A stretch of DNA of 64,000 nt, taken from assembly GCA_027604685.1 (NCBI GenBank), contig JADHYX010000070.1, positions 1-64,000 of the forward strand, in the 5' to 3' direction. Made by a program: the position numbers and the translations under genes. Positions 60,481 to 64,000 of this stretch are shown one piece after another. The stretch comes from Lobulomyces angularis (lineage: Eukaryota > Chytridiomycota > Chytridiomycetes > Lobulomycetales > Lobulomycetaceae). The notes under the pieces were generated by a model. That model worked only from the letters and a program-made list of their open reading frames with translations. It searched no databases and was not told where the DNA came from. The first letter of the stretch is position 1. Every line of letters starts with the position of its first letter.

Positions 60481-61564
60481 TTTGCAAATATAAAAATTAT
60501 TTATTGACGCAAAATAAAAAAATTTATTAAGTAATAGACTGCCTGTAGATAGAAAGTGAAGTCTTTTAATAGAATTTTGTAAATTTTTTTTTTTAAATTG
60601 AACGCGAAATTGGTGGGTTAATTTTTGTAATTTTTGTAAATTTAAATTAAAACAGTCAGGATTCAACTGGGGATTTTAATAATACTACCAAATATTATCT
60701 CTATAGTATTAAATCAGATAAAAATTATGAAATAGCCATTATTAATTTTGCAACATATTCAAATTGCAAGAAACCGATAAAGTTTTATTTAGCATTAATA
60801 TCCTTTACAACATCAGCAATAGATGAAGCATTATACTACAGTTTTATGGCCATCTAATATTTGATATATTCATTGAAAACGAATCATTAATTGATTAACT
60901 GAAGCAGTATTTAGTATTAAAATTTAAAGATTTTATTATTGAAGAGATAATTCTAACAAATTTGATTTCATGATTTCCAATACATTTTTGGAAAAAATTA
61001 AAATCTTTTTTAGTTTATGCATTGCAATCTTAATGGGGAAAATGTACATTATCAGAAAATTCAAAGATTTTCAACAATTCTAGGGAACTTTTGGAGATTT
61101 ATAATTTTAAATCAACTAAAGAAATAAAAACATTTTCGGTATATTGAGGATAAAGATTGGAACAAAACAAATAGGAGAAAATAAAAATAAAAACCTTCAC
61201 GTAACTTTTTTAAATAAAGTAGTAGCAACTGTTTAGTGAGAGCTGAAATTGCAGAAGGATCTACTAACAGCATCTTTCTTTTCTATTTTTAAAAAAAAAT
61301 TAAGCAAAAATCAGATTAACAAAAAAAATAAGTTAAACATTTACTAAAATTAATTCATCTAATTAATAAGATTGCAATTCAACAACCTTTCATTAATTGT
61401 TCATTTCTTTTCGCAAAGCCTTGACGTTTCGTAGGAGCACCTACAAAGTGTACTCAAATTGTAAAGTAAACTGGAAGAAAGTACGAAATCACCCAAAGTT
61501 TTTGTGTAACCAAGATGTGAACTTCGGAATAGAAGGAATAGTAAAAATTTTATAATTTTGAAAT
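60481..61564. promoter_or_regulatory. Bidirectional intergenic region, RIC8 / KDM4
   Basis: About 1.1 kb between divergent starts, AT-rich except for a patch at about 61410-61480. No conserved element or gene recognised. Confidence 0.35.

Positions 61565-64000
<2,436 letters not shown>

Overview
The window is nuclear DNA of a very AT-rich eukaryote with small, intron-dense genes (introns mostly 35-70 bases, GT...AG). The gene set is fungal (WSC-domain glyoxal oxidases, a membrane-anchored GH16 glucanase, GT2 polysaccharide synthases, a DUF1304 protein, RIC8), but it also holds genes that fungi keep only if they build a flagellum: ZMYND10 (dynein-arm assembly), CEP290 (ciliary transition zone) and a KIF19-like kinesin-8. 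This points to an early-diverging zoosporic fungus. Base composition and gene structure would fit a Cryptomycota/Rozella-type genome, but that is inference; no rRNA or other taxonomic marker is present. A run of 10 N (15180-15189) marks a draft assembly.

Layout. 1-239: 5' end of a secreted protein, perhaps an M36 peptidase (minus). 240-1994: no convincing gene; one structured inverted-repeat element. 1995-3675: mitochondrial-type threonyl-tRNA synthetase (plus). 3860-9263: head-to-head ZMYND10 (minus) and KIF19-like kinesin (plus). 9748-11048: type I membrane protein (plus). 11392-12282: secreted acidic protein (minus). 12719-15178: LAT-type amino-acid transporter (minus). 15537-24280: wall-polysaccharide block of GT2 synthase (minus), GH16 (minus) and a paralogous GT2 synthase (plus). 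24773-29665: cyclin, Pol III subunit RPC17/CRCP, WW-domain protein and a two-TM ERF4-like protein (all minus). 29881-31323: decayed Tc1/mariner-IS630-type transposon with 44-bp terminal inverted repeats and TA flanks. 31648-43679: two WSC-glyoxal oxidase paralogues bracketing an F-box gene and a DUF5522 gene (all minus). 44108-54483: DUF1304 protein (minus) head-to-head with CEP290 (plus, about 40 exons). 54763-57026: acetyl-CoA transporter SLC33A1/AT-1. 57629-58045: small secreted His/Cys-rich repeat protein. 58429-60480: RIC8 (minus). 61565-64000: KDM4-type JmjN/JmjC demethylase, cut by the window end.

How the genes fit together: there are two themes. One is flagellum assembly and length control (ZMYND10, KIF19, CEP290). 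The other is the cell surface and secretion (two GT2 synthases, GH16, two WSC-copper-radical oxidases, several small secreted or membrane proteins). The rest is housekeeping and regulation. Most gene models were joined by hand from splice signals; exon sums are divisible by three wherever I give a residue count.
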